Shown here in pieces: positions 8,124-17,591 of a stretch of 64,000 nucleotides of DNA. This DNA is from Azospirillum sp051124815 (lineage in GTDB: Bacteria; Pseudomonadota; Alphaproteobacteria; Azospirillales; Azospirillaceae), in the NCBI RefSeq assembly GCF_051124815.1, contig NZ_CP118491.1, positions 62,001-126,000 on the forward strand, read 5' to 3'. The first letter of the stretch is position 1. Every line of letters starts with the position of its first letter. The notes beneath the pieces were generated by a model that did no database searches, had not been told where the DNA came from, and saw nothing but the letters and a program-made list of their open reading frames with translations. The position numbers were made by a program, and so were the translations under genes.

Positions 8124-9467
8124 CTAACGCCAGGCCTCGAACGGCACCAGCCCGCGGTTGCCCTCGGCGGGGTGGAGCAGCAGGCGGGGGGAGGGGTTCA
8201 GGGCGGCGGCGGTGGCGGCGAAGGACCCCGTGCTGATCGCCAGGATGTCGGCCCGGGTCATCACGTGGAAATCCTGCAGATACTCCAGACCCTCCCAGCG
8301 GACCGGGAAGTCGGCCGGGGTGGTCGGGTTGAAGCGGGCGAATTCGGGGACCACGCTCGGCTCGTCGGTGGCGACGAACAGCACCGGGTCCTCCAGCGTC
8401 GGCCACAGCCCGTCCAGCCAGTCCAGATAGAGCGACAGCGGCGTGTAGTCCTGGTTCCACCAGTCGGTCTGGCGGATGTGCACGGCGACCAGCGTGCGGC
8501 CGCGGTGGCGCAGCGCCTCCACCGGCGGCTCCAGGAAGCGGTCCCAGCAGGGGCGCGGGGTCAGCCAGGACAGGATGTCGGCTTGCCGATCCTTCAGCAT
8601 CGGGTTGACCGGGGAGCCGCCCAGGAACAGGTCGCGGTCGCGGAAGGGATCGGCCACCGGCTCGTCGAAGCCGCGGGCGAAATCCTTGCGCTGCTGCAGC
8701 CAGCCCTGGAATTCCGGCAGCACCGACGGGTCCAGCCGCGGGTCGTCTAGCGAGAAGAAGGCATGCCCGACCCAGTCGGGGGTCAGGAACTCCATCCCGT
8801 ATTTCTCGGCATAGAGTCGCATGGCGACATACTCGTTCACCGTCTGGGCGAAGCGCCCATAGGAACCGAGCGAGGCCATGGTCAGGCAGGGGCGGTCGCG
8901 CCGGGCCTCCCGCCGCCGGTTCCAGCCGAACCCGTCCCCCGGCGGCAACGAGCGGTCGAAGCGCATCAGCGAATAGGCGATGTAGGAGGGCGAATAGTTG
9001 CCCTTCAGCGCGACCGAGCGCTGCAGCAGCTCATAGGCGCCGTCGGCGTCGCCCCTGGCCCGGCGAACATCGGCCAGACCGGCCATCGCCTCGGCATGGT
9101 CGGAGCGCGCCTGGATGACGCAGTCGAAGGCCACTTCCGCCCGGTCGAAATGCCCGCACAGCAGCAATGCCTGCCCCAGATGATAGAGCGTGTCGACCGA
9201 GCCCGGATCGCGGCGCAGCGCCTCCGCCAGGATCGGCACGGCCCTCGCCGGCTCGCGGTTCTTGCAGGCCGCGATGCCCTGGATCAGCAGGGCGTGGGCG
9301 TTGCCGGGGTCGGCGGCCAGGATGCGCTCGCAGATCATGCTGCTGATGTCGAGCCAACCCGAATTGCAATAGGTCAGCGCCTGCTGGACGGCATCATGTA
9401 CCGCCATCCGCTGTCCAGGCAGGGTTTCGATCTGGATGGGAGCGGCGATTTCAGCGGAGGCAGCCAT
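8124..9467 (-). CDS. TPR protein with GT11/fucosyltransferase-like C-terminal domain
   Basis: A 447-residue protein. Residues 25-160 are four TPR units. The C-terminal part has V-A-V-H-I-R-Q-T-D-W (327-336), matching the H-x-R-x-x-D loop of alpha-1,2/alpha-1,6-fucosyltransferases and NodZ. It is followed by L-F-V-A-T-D-E-P-S-V-V, and by A-D-I-L-A-I-S-T-G-S-F-A-A-T-A-A, the donor-site end of that fold. It would transfer a sugar, possibly fucose from GDP-fucose, to an acceptor recognised by the TPRs; donor and acceptor are inference. It stands alone between two divergent or convergent neighbours. The ATG at 9467 lacks a clear Shine-Dalgarno; a longer in-frame start exists, but its sequence is not protein-like. 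Confidence 0.75.
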   Translation of the reverse strand: MAASAEIAAPIQIETLPGQRMAVHDAVQQALTYCNSGWLDISSMICERILAADPGNAHALLIQGIAACKNREPARAVPILAEALRRDPGSVDTLYHLGQALLLCGHFDRAEVAFDCVIQARSDHAEAMAGLADVRRARGDADGAYELLQRSVALKGNYSPSYIAYSLMRFDRSLPPGDGFGWNRRREARRDRPCLTMASLGSYGRFAQTVNEYVAMRLYAEKYGMEFLTPDWVGHAFFSLDDPRLDPSVLPEFQGWLQQRKDFARGFDEPVADPFRDRDLFLGGSPVNPMLKDRQADILSWLTPRPCWDRFLEPPVEALRHRGRTLVAVHIRQTDWWNQDYTPLSLYLDWLDGLWPTLEDPVLFVATDEPSVVPEFARFNPTTPADFPVRWEGLEYLQDFHVMTRADILAISTGSFAATAAALNPSPRLLLHPAEGNRGLVPFEAWR

Positions 9468-9655
9468 AAATGGGTACCCGGAAAGGAGGGGTGCGGTTGC
9501 CCTGACTTGCACCCGCATCGGCCGGAGGGTCAAGCTGCCTTGTTGCAAGCCTCAGCGATTTCACCGATCTTCCACCGCCTTCCGGCTCCTCCGATCCGGA
9601 TGCCCGACCCGCCGCCCGCCCGTCTATTCTCCGGTTCCGGAACAGCACCCGCGCC

Positions 9656-11257
9656 ATGATCTCGATCCACGACACCCTGACCCGGGCCGTCGGCCTGCAC
9701 CAGGCCGGCGAGACCGACCGGGCGGTGACGCTCTACCGCAGCATCCTGGCGGTCGACCCGGCCCAGGCGGATGCGCTCCATCTGCTTGGACTGCTGAGCC
9801 GCCGCCCCGACCCCTCGCGCGGGGTGGCGCTGGTGGCCCGCGCCCTGCGGCTGGTCCCGGCCCATTCCGGCGCGCTGTTCAACCAGGCCGGCAGCCTGAT
9901 GCAGATGGGCCGGCTGGATGCCGCCATGGCGCACTTCCGCCGCAAGCTGGAGGTCGATCCGGCCTGCGCCATGACGCTGTCGCGCCTGGGGACGGAGGCG
10001 CTCTCCTGCGGACGGATCGACGAGGCCGAGCGGCTGCTGCGCCGCTCCGCCGCGCTGGAAACCGGCGGCGGCGTGCCCGTTCCCCGGCTGCGCTGCGCCC
10101 TGGAACGCTGCGCCACCGCCCGCGCGATCCGCGACGATGCCGCGGATCCCTCCCTGCCGCCGGGGCTGGTGGTGCGCGGGGTGTTCCGCGACAGCAGCGG
10201 CTATGCCTACGCCGTCCGCCGCTTCGTCCAGGAACTGGTGGCGGCCGGGATCCGCGTCCGGCTGGTCGACCTGAACTATGGCGACGCCGACAACCTGCCG
10301 GACGACCAGATCGATCCGCTTCTGCTCTCGCTCGACCGGCCGGTGCGGGCCAAGGCGGTGCTGACCGTCACCACCCCGCCGGCGGTGGAGAGCATCCCGG
10401 GGCTGAAGACCATCAATTTCAGCATGTTCGAGGCGGTCGACATCCCGGATCTGTGGGCGGGCCTCAGCCGGCGCCACGACCATGTGGTGGTCGCCACCGA
10501 CTCCTCCCGCACCGCCTGGCTGCGCGCCGGCCACCCGGAGGAGCGCGTCCACATCTGCCCCGCCGGGGTGGAGACGGTGGACGCCGCTGGCGTCACCCCC
10601 GCCTTCATCGTCGACAGCCTGGGCCGCCGGCTGGCCGATTACCCGGTGCGCGTCCTGAACGTCTCCGACTTCAACGACCGCAAGAACCTGGACGGGCTGC
10701 TGCGGGTCTGGCTGCGCACGACGCGGGCGGAGGACCGGGCGGCCCTGCTGCTGAAGATCGGCAAGGCCGGCGGGGTGTCCGGCGGCATGCGCGATCTGCT
10801 GGCCCGGGTGTCGGCGCAGACCGGCCGGACGCTGGAACAGGCGGCGCCGGTCTTCCTGGTCGAAGGCAAGCTGTCGGACGCGGAGATGATGTCGCTCCAC
10901 GCCGCCTCGACCCATTACTGGAGCATGTCGCACGGCGAGGGTTGGGACTTGCCGATGGCCCAGGCCGGGGCGATGGGGCTGACCCTGCTGGCGCCCGACC
11001 ACAGCGCCTACCATGCCTATCTGGACGGGCGGGTGGCGCACATGATCCCCAGCGCCGTCACCCCCGGCATCGGCGCCTATGCCGGCCAGAGCTGGTGGAG
11101 CCCCGACGAGGGCGAGGCCACCCGGCTGCTGCGCGCGGTCATCGACGACCCCGCCGGCACCCGCCGCTCGGCCCAGGCCCATCTGCTGGAGCATTTCAGC
11201 TGGCAGGCCGCGACCCGCCGGCTGATCACCCTGCTGCGGGAGCTGGACGCGCTGTGA
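9656..11257 (+). CDS. TPR + GT4 glycosyltransferase
   Basis: A 533-residue protein. Residues 8-135 hold TPR units (G-L-H-Q-A-G-E-T-D-R-A-V, L-F-N-Q-A-G-S-L-M-Q-M-G). From about 170 there is a GT-B domain: G-V-F-R-D-S-S-G-Y-A-Y-A at the N-terminal half, V-L-N-V-S-D-F-N-D-R-K-N-L-D-G-L-L near 340, and S-H-G-E-G-W-D-L-P-M-A-Q-A-G-A-M near 432, the E-x7-E-like donor site of family 4. It is soluble and cytoplasmic. The stop overlaps the GTG of the next gene, so the pair is coupled. It is probably divergently transcribed with the GT11-like gene from the 188-bp gap upstream. Confidence 0.85.
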   Translation: MISIHDTLTRAVGLHQAGETDRAVTLYRSILAVDPAQADALHLLGLLSRRPDPSRGVALVARALRLVPAHSGALFNQAGSLMQMGRLDAAMAHFRRKLEVDPACAMTLSRLGTEALSCGRIDEAERLLRRSAALETGGGVPVPRLRCALERCATARAIRDDAADPSLPPGLVVRGVFRDSSGYAYAVRRFVQELVAAGIRVRLVDLNYGDADNLPDDQIDPLLLSLDRPVRAKAVLTVTTPPAVESIPGLKTINFSMFEAVDIPDLWAGLSRRHDHVVVATDSSRTAWLRAGHPEERVHICPAGVETVDAAGVTPAFIVDSLGRRLADYPVRVLNVSDFNDRKNLDGLLRVWLRTTRAEDRAALLLKIGKAGGVSGGMRDLLARVSAQTGRTLEQAAPVFLVEGKLSDAEMMSLHAASTHYWSMSHGEGWDLPMAQAGAMGLTLLAPDHSAYHAYLDGRVAHMIPSAVTPGIGAYAGQSWWSPDEGEATRLLRAVIDDPAGTRRSAQAHLLEHFSWQAATRRLITLLRELDAL

Positions 11258-14200
11258 CCGTTTCCGCCCCCGCCTCCGCCCCTGCCGCCACCTCCGACCC
11301 GAGCCTCCGCCTGCCGGACCCGGTCACGCTCTTCTGCTGTCTGGCCCCGCCTGAATACTACCGCCGGCCGCTGTTCTCGGACCGGGAGGTGTTCTGCGGT
11401 CCCGACTGTCCGACGGTGGAAACGGGCGACGGCTTCGCCTCGCTGAACACCCCGCCCGGCGAATATGATCTGACGGCCGTCGTCGCCCGGTTGCCGGCGC
11501 ACCAGCGTCCGGAGCTGATCGTGGTGAAGGCCGACGCCACCCGGCGCAACCTTCCCCGTGGGCTGGACCGGCTGCCGGGCACCAAGCTGCTGCTGGTCGG
11601 CGACACCCATCACTTCGCGGCTCCCCTGCGCACGCTGCTGGCCTATGGCGCGATGGAGGAGTTCGACGCGGTGATGCTCGACCACACCCGCCAGCACGCC
11701 CACGCCTTCCTGGAGGCGGGGTTCGAGCGGGTCTATTGGATCCCGGCGGTGGATTACGCGCTGCGCCGGCGCGACATCCCGGCGGCTCCCACCCGCCCCC
11801 TCACTTTCGTCGGGCAGATCGGCGCCTTCCATCCCTGGCGCCGCCATGTGCTGGAGCGGCTGAGCGCGGCCGGGCTGCCGCTGCTGGGCATGCGGGCCGA
11901 ACCCGAGAGGGCGGCCGACGTCTATGCCGCCTCGCAGGTCACGCTGAACGTCTCGCTGAACGGCGACCTCAACCTGCGCGTCTTCGAGGCGCTGGGCGCC
12001 GGCGGTTTCCTCGTCACCGACGCACTGTCGGCGGACGCCGGGCTGGAGCGCTGCTTCACCCCCGGCCGCCATCTCGCGACCTACCGCTCGCCCGACGAGC
12101 TGGTGGAGCTGGTACGCCATTACCTCGACCACCCGGACGAGGCGATGGCGATCCGCCGGGCCGGACAGGCGCATCTGCTGGAATTCCACAGCCCGCAGGT
12201 CAAGCGCGCCCAGTTCTTCGCCGCCGTGTTCGACGACCGCGTTGATCCGGCGCTGGAGGTCCGCGAGGAGCGGCGCAGGCTGGTGCCGCTGCCGGCCCGG
12301 AGCACCGCTTTTCGCCGCCGCCTCGCCGCCTACGAGGCGCTGCAGCGGCTGCAGCTGACGGCGTCGCGATTGACCGTCCACGCAACCGGCCAGGACAGGG
12401 CCAAAGGCGGGATTGGGGACGGCTTCGCCACCGACCTGCGGGCGATGGCCCGCGACCTGCCCCGCGTGGTCTTCGCGGATCCGGGGGCGGGGCCCGAACC
12501 GGTTCCCTTGCCGCTGCCGCCATCCGCCGACCGGGTGCGGGACGAGGCGGTGACGCTGCTGCCCTGGCCCGACCGGGCGGAGACCGACCGCCGGATGGCC
12601 CGGCTGCCCGGGGCCTCCGTCCTCTGTCCCACCCTGTCGTCGCGCGACCATGCCGACGCCGCCGCCCATCTGGCCGGCTGGGGGTTCGTGCCGACCGAAC
12701 CCGGCGGCATCCTGTTCCAGTGCGCCGACGCCCTGCGCTATGCCGGTCGTTCGCTGTCCGACCCGGCCCTGGCGGCGGAACTGGCGCCGGAACTGCGTCA
12801 TGCCCGCCTTGCGGCGCTGGAGCCGATGCTGCGGACCGCCGAACAGCTCATCGGCGTCGCCCGGCTGGCCGCCCGCTTCGGCGAGAATACCCTGACGGAG
12901 CGGTTCCTGTTGCGAGCCGTCGGGCTGGACCGCCAGCAACCGGATGCGCTCGCCGGGCTGGCCCGTCTGTGCGCGGCGGGCGGACGCCCGGTGGAGGCCG
13001 CCATCTATCTCGGCGAGGCCCGCCGGGCCGCCTGCCGTGCCGCCCGGCTTGCCGGCCTGCCCGATCCGGCCCCGGACCTCGACGAGGCCGCGCTTGCCGC
13101 TTCGGCCGGCGATCATCCGGGGCTGGAGCGCTACCGCGCGCTGTTCCGGCAGGCGGCGGTTCCCTCGACCGGGCGGCCCCGCCGCATCCTGGTGGTCACC
13201 AACCTGTTCCCGCCGCAGGAGTTCGGCGGCTACGGCCGCAAGCTGTGGGAGTTCTCGGCCGAGCTGATCCGCCGCGGCCACATGGTGAAGGTTCTGACCG
13301 CCGACATGCCCGACCTGACCCGGCCGGGCATGGCCGGGACCGAGGACATCGAGGCGCATGTCGACCGGTCGCTGACCCTCTACGGCACTTGGCGGGACGG
13401 GCGCGCCTTCACCCACGACGACCCGGCCCACTGCGCCGCCCTGATCCGCGCCAACATCCACCGCGTGCTGGAGACCGCCCGCGACTTCAGTGCCGACGCC
13501 TGTCTGGTCGGCAACCTCGACATGCTGGCGACCGAGTTCCTCGACCCGCTGACCCGGCAGATGGGCGTCCCGGTTCTGCATTGCCTGGGCAACCAGCATC
13601 CCGGCTACGCGCCGGAGGCGGCTCCCCGCTCCCCGCTCTACCGCGCCGGGCCGGCCAGCGGCTGGGTGGCGGAGCGGCTGGCGGCCGGCGGCTACGGCCT
13701 GCCCGCCACGGTGATCCATCCCGGCGCCCGCGTCGATTACTTCCACCGCGCGGTGATGCCGGCGCCCGACCGGCTGCGCATCGCCTTCGCCAGCCTGTTC
13801 GTCAACTACAAGGGGCCGCAGACGCTGGTCAACGCGCTGGGGATCCTGCACCGCGAGGGCGTCGACTTCGACTGCACCTTCGCCGGGGAGGCGCCGGACG
13901 CCGAGCTTTCGGCCCGCTGCCGCGACTTCGTGGAGCGCAACGGCATGGCCGGCAAGGTGCGCTTCACCGGCTTCCTCGACCGCCGCGGCCTGTCCGACCT
14001 GTTCGCCCGCTGCAACGTCCTGGTCTTCCCCAGTGTCTTCCAGGAGCCGTTCGGCATCTCGCAGGTGGAGGCGATGGCCGCCGGCCTGACCGTGGTCGGC
14101 AGCGGCACCGGCGGCAGCGGCGAGGTGCTGCGCGACGGCGTCGACGGCCTGCTGTTCAAGGCGGAAGACCACGAGGCGCTCGCCGACCGCCTGCGCCGCC

Positions 14201-14331
14201 TGGTCAGGGACCGCGCCGCCTGGCAGCGCATGGCCCTGTCCGGCCGCGACCGTGCCCGCGACTTCACCGTCGCCCGCTCCGTCGACCGGATCGAGGCGGT
14301 GTTCGAGGAGCTGATCGCGCAGAAGGGGTGA
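11254..14331 (+). CDS. double glycosyltransferase (CgeB/Glyco_trans_1_2 domain fused to GT4 domain)
   Basis: A 1025-residue protein starting at a GTG overlapping the previous stop (GTGA). The N-terminal enzyme (about 1-360) ends in N-V-S-L-N-G-D-L-N-L-R-V-F-E-A-L-G-A-G-G-F, the Glyco_trans_1_2 (CgeB-like) donor site. A middle region of about 250 residues has helical, partly TPR-like sequence (A-V-G-L-D-R-Q-Q-P-D-A-L-A-G-L-A-R-L). The C-terminal enzyme starts near 642 with I-L-V-V-T-N-L-F-P-P-Q-E-F-G-G-Y-G and carries P-S-V-F-Q-E-P-F-G-I-S-Q-V-E-A-M-A-A-G near 930, the full GT4 signature. Two active sites in one chain suggest consecutive sugar additions to one glycan. No membrane segments are seen. 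Confidence 0.88.
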   Translation: MTVSAPASAPAATSDPSLRLPDPVTLFCCLAPPEYYRRPLFSDREVFCGPDCPTVETGDGFASLNTPPGEYDLTAVVARLPAHQRPELIVVKADATRRNLPRGLDRLPGTKLLLVGDTHHFAAPLRTLLAYGAMEEFDAVMLDHTRQHAHAFLEAGFERVYWIPAVDYALRRRDIPAAPTRPLTFVGQIGAFHPWRRHVLERLSAAGLPLLGMRAEPERAADVYAASQVTLNVSLNGDLNLRVFEALGAGGFLVTDALSADAGLERCFTPGRHLATYRSPDELVELVRHYLDHPDEAMAIRRAGQAHLLEFHSPQVKRAQFFAAVFDDRVDPALEVREERRRLVPLPARSTAFRRRLAAYEALQRLQLTASRLTVHATGQDRAKGGIGDGFATDLRAMARDLPRVVFADPGAGPEPVPLPLPPSADRVRDEAVTLLPWPDRAETDRRMARLPGASVLCPTLSSRDHADAAAHLAGWGFVPTEPGGILFQCADALRYAGRSLSDPALAAELAPELRHARLAALEPMLRTAEQLIGVARLAARFGENTLTERFLLRAVGLDRQQPDALAGLARLCAAGGRPVEAAIYLGEARRAACRAARLAGLPDPAPDLDEAALAASAGDHPGLERYRALFRQAAVPSTGRPRRILVVTNLFPPQEFGGYGRKLWEFSAELIRRGHMVKVLTADMPDLTRPGMAGTEDIEAHVDRSLTLYGTWRDGRAFTHDDPAHCAALIRANIHRVLETARDFSADACLVGNLDMLATEFLDPLTRQMGVPVLHCLGNQHPGYAPEAAPRSPLYRAGPASGWVAERLAAGGYGLPATVIHPGARVDYFHRAVMPAPDRLRIAFASLFVNYKGPQTLVNALGILHREGVDFDCTFAGEAPDAELSARCRDFVERNGMAGKVRFTGFLDRRGLSDLFARCNVLVFPSVFQEPFGISQVEAMAAGLTVVGSGTGGSGEVLRDGVDGLLFKAEDHEALADRLRRLVRDRAAWQRMALSGRDRARDFTVARSVDRIEAVFEELIAQKG

Positions 14332-14450
14332 GCGGAAGGAACCGCAGCCCGTCGCCCGCCATCCATTGGCCGGTGGAGAAAAAAGGTCCGGGTTCCCCTC
14401 CCCTTTCGATCGGGGAATGAAAGGTTGTAAAGTGGCGGGAGCCGCAGCCC

Positions 14451-17400
14451 GTGGCGAAAGACATCCTCCCGGTCATGACGAACACCCTTTCCGACCTCTC
14501 CGCCGCCCCGATGCCCGCCTGTTCCTGCCTGCTGTGCAATGCAACAAGCTGGGGCGCCGACTGGAGTGCCGCCCCCCTTTCCGCCGGGATCGACCCGCAA
14601 GGTGCGCTGCCGCAGGGCGCGGCCTCGTCCACCGTCCAGGCCCTGCTGGCGACGGGGACGCCGCGCTGGGGCAGCGGCGCGGTCGGCAGCGGGGCGACGG
14701 TCACCTACAGCTTCATGGAGCAGGCGCCGTCCTACGCCACCACCTCGGATGGGACCGGGTTCGCGCCGCTGTCCGCCACGCAGCGCGACGCGGTGCGGCA
14801 GGCCTTCGCCGCCTGGAGTTCGGTCGCCAACATCTACTTCGTCGAAACCTCCGACAGCGCCAACAGCGGGCAGGGCGGCTCGATCCGCATCGGCACCAAC
14901 CGGCAAAGCTCCAGCGCCGCCTACGCCTATTATCCGACCGGGTCGCTCTATGACGGCGGCGGCGACATCTATCTCTCCAACAGCGCCTCGACCAACACCA
15001 GCCCGACGCCGGGAACCTACGGCTACCTGACCATCCTGCACGAGATCGGGCACGCCATCGGGCTGAAGCATCCCGGCAACTACAACGCCACCGGCGGCGG
15101 GGGCGAGCCGCCCTACCTGTCCTCGACCGAGGACAATTACCGCTACACGCTGATGTCCTACAACCGGCACCCCAGCCTGGGGTTGAGCGGGCTGGCGACG
15201 GGGCCGGCGCTGTACGACATCGCGGCGGCCCAGTACCTGTACGGCGCCAACACCGACACCCGCATCGGCGACGACCGCTATGCCTTCGGCAGCAACACCA
15301 CGCCCTTTTCCCAGGCGATCTGGGATGCCGGCGGCACCGACACCATCGACGCCGGCGGGCAGGCGTCCGCCGTCAGCATCGACCTGACCCCCGGCGCCTT
15401 CAGCTCCATCGGCCCCAACGGATCGGGCGGGCTGGCGGTGGGGAATCTGGCGATCGCCGCCGGCGTCACCATCGAGAACGCCGTCGGCGGCGCCGGCAAC
15501 GACATCCTGATCGGCAATTCCGCCAACAACCTGCTGACCGGCGGCGAGGGCGCCGACACGCTGACCGGCGGGGCCGGTGACGACACGCTGCAGGGCGGCG
15601 GCGGCAGCGACACCGCGGTCTACAACGGCAGCCGCTCCTCCTACACCGTCACCGTCACGTCCGACGGCGCCACCATCTCCGGCGGCGGCGAGGGCACCGA
15701 CACGCTGACCGACGTCGAATTCGCCCTGTTCGCCGACACCCGGATCAGCCTGACGCCCCCGGCGGTCACCGCCAAGGCCGGCCGGGTTTCCATCGGCTCC
15801 TCGATCAGCATCGCCAGCCTGGTGACGGCGACCGATCCCGCCGGGGGCCTCGTCACCCAGTATGAGCTGGTCGACAACACCGACGGCGCCGGCTCCATCA
15901 TGGTCGGCGGGGTGGCTCAAGGGACCGGCGCCGTGGTCTCGCTGAGCGCCGCCGCCTTCGCCGGCGTCACCTTCGCCGCCTCCTCCCTGACCAGCCTGGA
16001 CGAGCTGTCGGTGCGCGCCTACAACGGCGTGGCCTGGAGCCGCTGGATCGGCTTCATCGTCTCCTCCCGCCCGGCCAACCGGCCGCCGACCGTCCAGGGC
16101 GACAAGACCCTGACCGCCCTGGAAGCCGGGCCGGCCGTCGGCCTCGGCATCGACCGGCCGAGCGACCCGGACGAAGGCGACAGCATGACGGTGACGCTGA
16201 CCCGGCTGCCGACCGCCGGCACGTTGCGGCTGGCCAACGGCACCGCCGTCACCGCCGGGATGACGCTCGGCACCGCCGATCTGGCCGGCCTGACCTATCA
16301 GGCGCCATCCGGCACCCCGTCGTCGCCGGGCTCCTTCGCCTACACCGTCACCGACAGCCAGGGCGCGGTCAGCGGCCAGACCGTGACCTTGCGGGTGACC
16401 CCGCTGGCCGAGACGATGGCCGGCTTCGACCCGCTGGCCTATCTCGCCTCCAATCCCGATCTCGCCGCCGCCTTCGGCAGCGACGAGACGGCCGCGCGCG
16501 AGCATTACCTGCGCTTGGGCCGGGCGGAGGGCCGGGCGGTCGCAGCCTTCGATCCGCTGGCCTATCTGGCCGCCAACCCGGACGTGGTCGCCGCCTATGG
16601 CTATGACCGCAAGGCCGCGACCCAGCATTATCTGGCCTTCGGCCGGCGGGAGGGGCGTGCGGCCGGCAGCTTCGACCCGCTGGCCTATCTGGCGGCCAAT
16701 CCCGACCTCAGCGCCGCCTTCGGCACCGACACCGTCGCCGCCACCCGCCATTACCTGACGCTCGGGCAGCGGGAGGGGCGCAGCACCCGCTTCGACGCCT
16801 TCGGCTATCTGGTGTCGAACCAGGATCTGTCCGCCGCCTTCGGCCTGGATCCGGTGGCGGCGACCCGCCATTACCTGACCATGGGCCGGTTGGAGGGGCG
16901 CAGCATCACCTTCGACAGCCTGGGCTATCTGGCCGCCAACCCCGATCTGGCCGCAAACTTCGGCACCGACACCGCCCAGGCGGCCCGGCATTACCTGTCC
17001 TACGGCCGGTCGGAAGGGCGCAGCAGCAGCTTCGACGCGCTCTCCTACCTGGCGGCGAACCGCGATCTGGCCGCCGCCTTCGGCAACGATTCCACACGGG
17101 CGGAGGAGCATTACATCCGCTTCGGCCGTCTGGAGAACCGCAGCACGGTCTTCAACACCCACGACTATCTGCTGGCCAACCCGGACCTGCTGAGCGTCTT
17201 CTCGGGCAATGAGCAGCAGGTGAAGCTCTATGTCGTGCTCTACGGCAACACGCCGCGTCGCGACGCCGCCGGTTTCGATGCCCTGAGCTATCTGGCCGCC
17301 AACCCGGATCTGGCAGCGCGGTTCGGCACCGACACCGCGGCGGCCACCGCCTATTACCAGTCCACCGGCCAGACTGAGGGGCGGCCGACCCGGTTCAACG

Positions 17401-17591
17401 CGCTCGCCTATCTGATGGCCAACCCCGACCTCGGCGCCGCCTTCGGCAGCGACCAGCAGAAGGCACTGATCCACTTCATCACCTATGGCCGCAACGAGTC
17501 CCGTCCCAACCCGATCGGCTATGTCCGCCCGCAGTCGGCCGGGCTCGCCATGGCGAGCGACGGGCTGCTGGCCGCCGCGATGGGGGGATAG
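14451..17591 (+). CDS. secreted M10 (serralysin-like) metallopeptidase with RTX motifs and nine C-terminal repeats
   Basis: A 1046-residue protein from a GTG start (14451); the ATG at 14475 is an alternative. Residues 60-250 are the zinc peptidase with H-E-I-G-H-A-I-G-L-K-H (197-207) and the Met-turn T-L-M-S-Y-N. Residues 340-390 carry glycine/aspartate RTX nonapeptides (G-G-A-G-N-D-I-L-I-G, G-G-E-G-A-D-T-L-T-G-G), which bind calcium and accompany type I secretion in this family. A cadherin/Ig-like stretch (about 400-655) follows. Then come nine roughly 40-residue repeats of the form F-D-x-L-x-Y-L-A-A-N-P-D-L-x-A-x-F-G (659-1021). There is no N-terminal signal peptide, as expected for type I export, and no exporter gene is next door. 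The 3' end overlaps the convergent FkbM gene by 73 bp. Confidence 0.9.
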   Translation: MAKDILPVMTNTLSDLSAAPMPACSCLLCNATSWGADWSAAPLSAGIDPQGALPQGAASSTVQALLATGTPRWGSGAVGSGATVTYSFMEQAPSYATTSDGTGFAPLSATQRDAVRQAFAAWSSVANIYFVETSDSANSGQGGSIRIGTNRQSSSAAYAYYPTGSLYDGGGDIYLSNSASTNTSPTPGTYGYLTILHEIGHAIGLKHPGNYNATGGGGEPPYLSSTEDNYRYTLMSYNRHPSLGLSGLATGPALYDIAAAQYLYGANTDTRIGDDRYAFGSNTTPFSQAIWDAGGTDTIDAGGQASAVSIDLTPGAFSSIGPNGSGGLAVGNLAIAAGVTIENAVGGAGNDILIGNSANNLLTGGEGADTLTGGAGDDTLQGGGGSDTAVYNGSRSSYTVTVTSDGATISGGGEGTDTLTDVEFALFADTRISLTPPAVTAKAGRVSIGSSISIASLVTATDPAGGLVTQYELVDNTDGAGSIMVGGVAQGTGAVVSLSAAAFAGVTFAASSLTSLDELSVRAYNGVAWSRWIGFIVSSRPANRPPTVQGDKTLTALEAGPAVGLGIDRPSDPDEGDSMTVTLTRLPTAGTLRLANGTAVTAGMTLGTADLAGLTYQAPSGTPSSPGSFAYTVTDSQGAVSGQTVTLRVTPLAETMAGFDPLAYLASNPDLAAAFGSDETAAREHYLRLGRAEGRAVAAFDPLAYLAANPDVVAAYGYDRKAATQHYLAFGRREGRAAGSFDPLAYLAANPDLSAAFGTDTVAATRHYLTLGQREGRSTRFDAFGYLVSNQDLSAAFGLDPVAATRHYLTMGRLEGRSITFDSLGYLAANPDLAANFGTDTAQAARHYLSYGRSEGRSSSFDALSYLAANRDLAAAFGNDSTRAEEHYIRFGRLENRSTVFNTHDYLLANPDLLSVFSGNEQQVKLYVVLYGNTPRRDAAGFDALSYLAANPDLAARFGTDTAAATAYYQSTGQTEGRPTRFNALAYLMANPDLGAAFGSDQQKALIHFITYGRNESRPNPIGYVRPQSAGLAMASDGLLAAAMGG
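16425..17513 (+). repeat. nine tandem ~120-bp coding repeats (40-residue protein repeat)
   Basis: Nine degenerate copies encode F-D-x-L-x-Y-L-A-A-N-P-D-L-A-A-x-F-G-x-D, then A-A-x-x-H-Y-x-x-x-G-R-x-E-G-R-x. Copy 7 is the most divergent (F-N-T-H-D-Y-L-L, lacking the G-R-x-E-G-R end). The copies have diverged in DNA sequence, so they are old and not slippage products. Confidence 0.9.

Noticed and set aside
9436..11253. Possible N-terminal extension of the double glycosyltransferase through the preceding gene
   Set aside because: The upstream part is out of frame with the clear TPR-GT4 gene and is Pro/Arg/Gly noise; the GTG at 11254 with stop overlap explains the start.
14332..14450. Terminator between the double glycosyltransferase and protease genes
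   Set aside because: Only a 4-bp CCCC/GGGG stem without a U-run was found.
13806..17474. A very long open frame on the minus strand opposite the double glycosyltransferase and protease genes
   Set aside because: It is antisense to two well-supported genes, its residues are Arg/Gly/Gln-rich without domain motifs, and such frames are expected in 70 percent GC DNA. Similar shadows at 11077-14172, 20086-22488 and 28433-31357 were rejected for the same reason.
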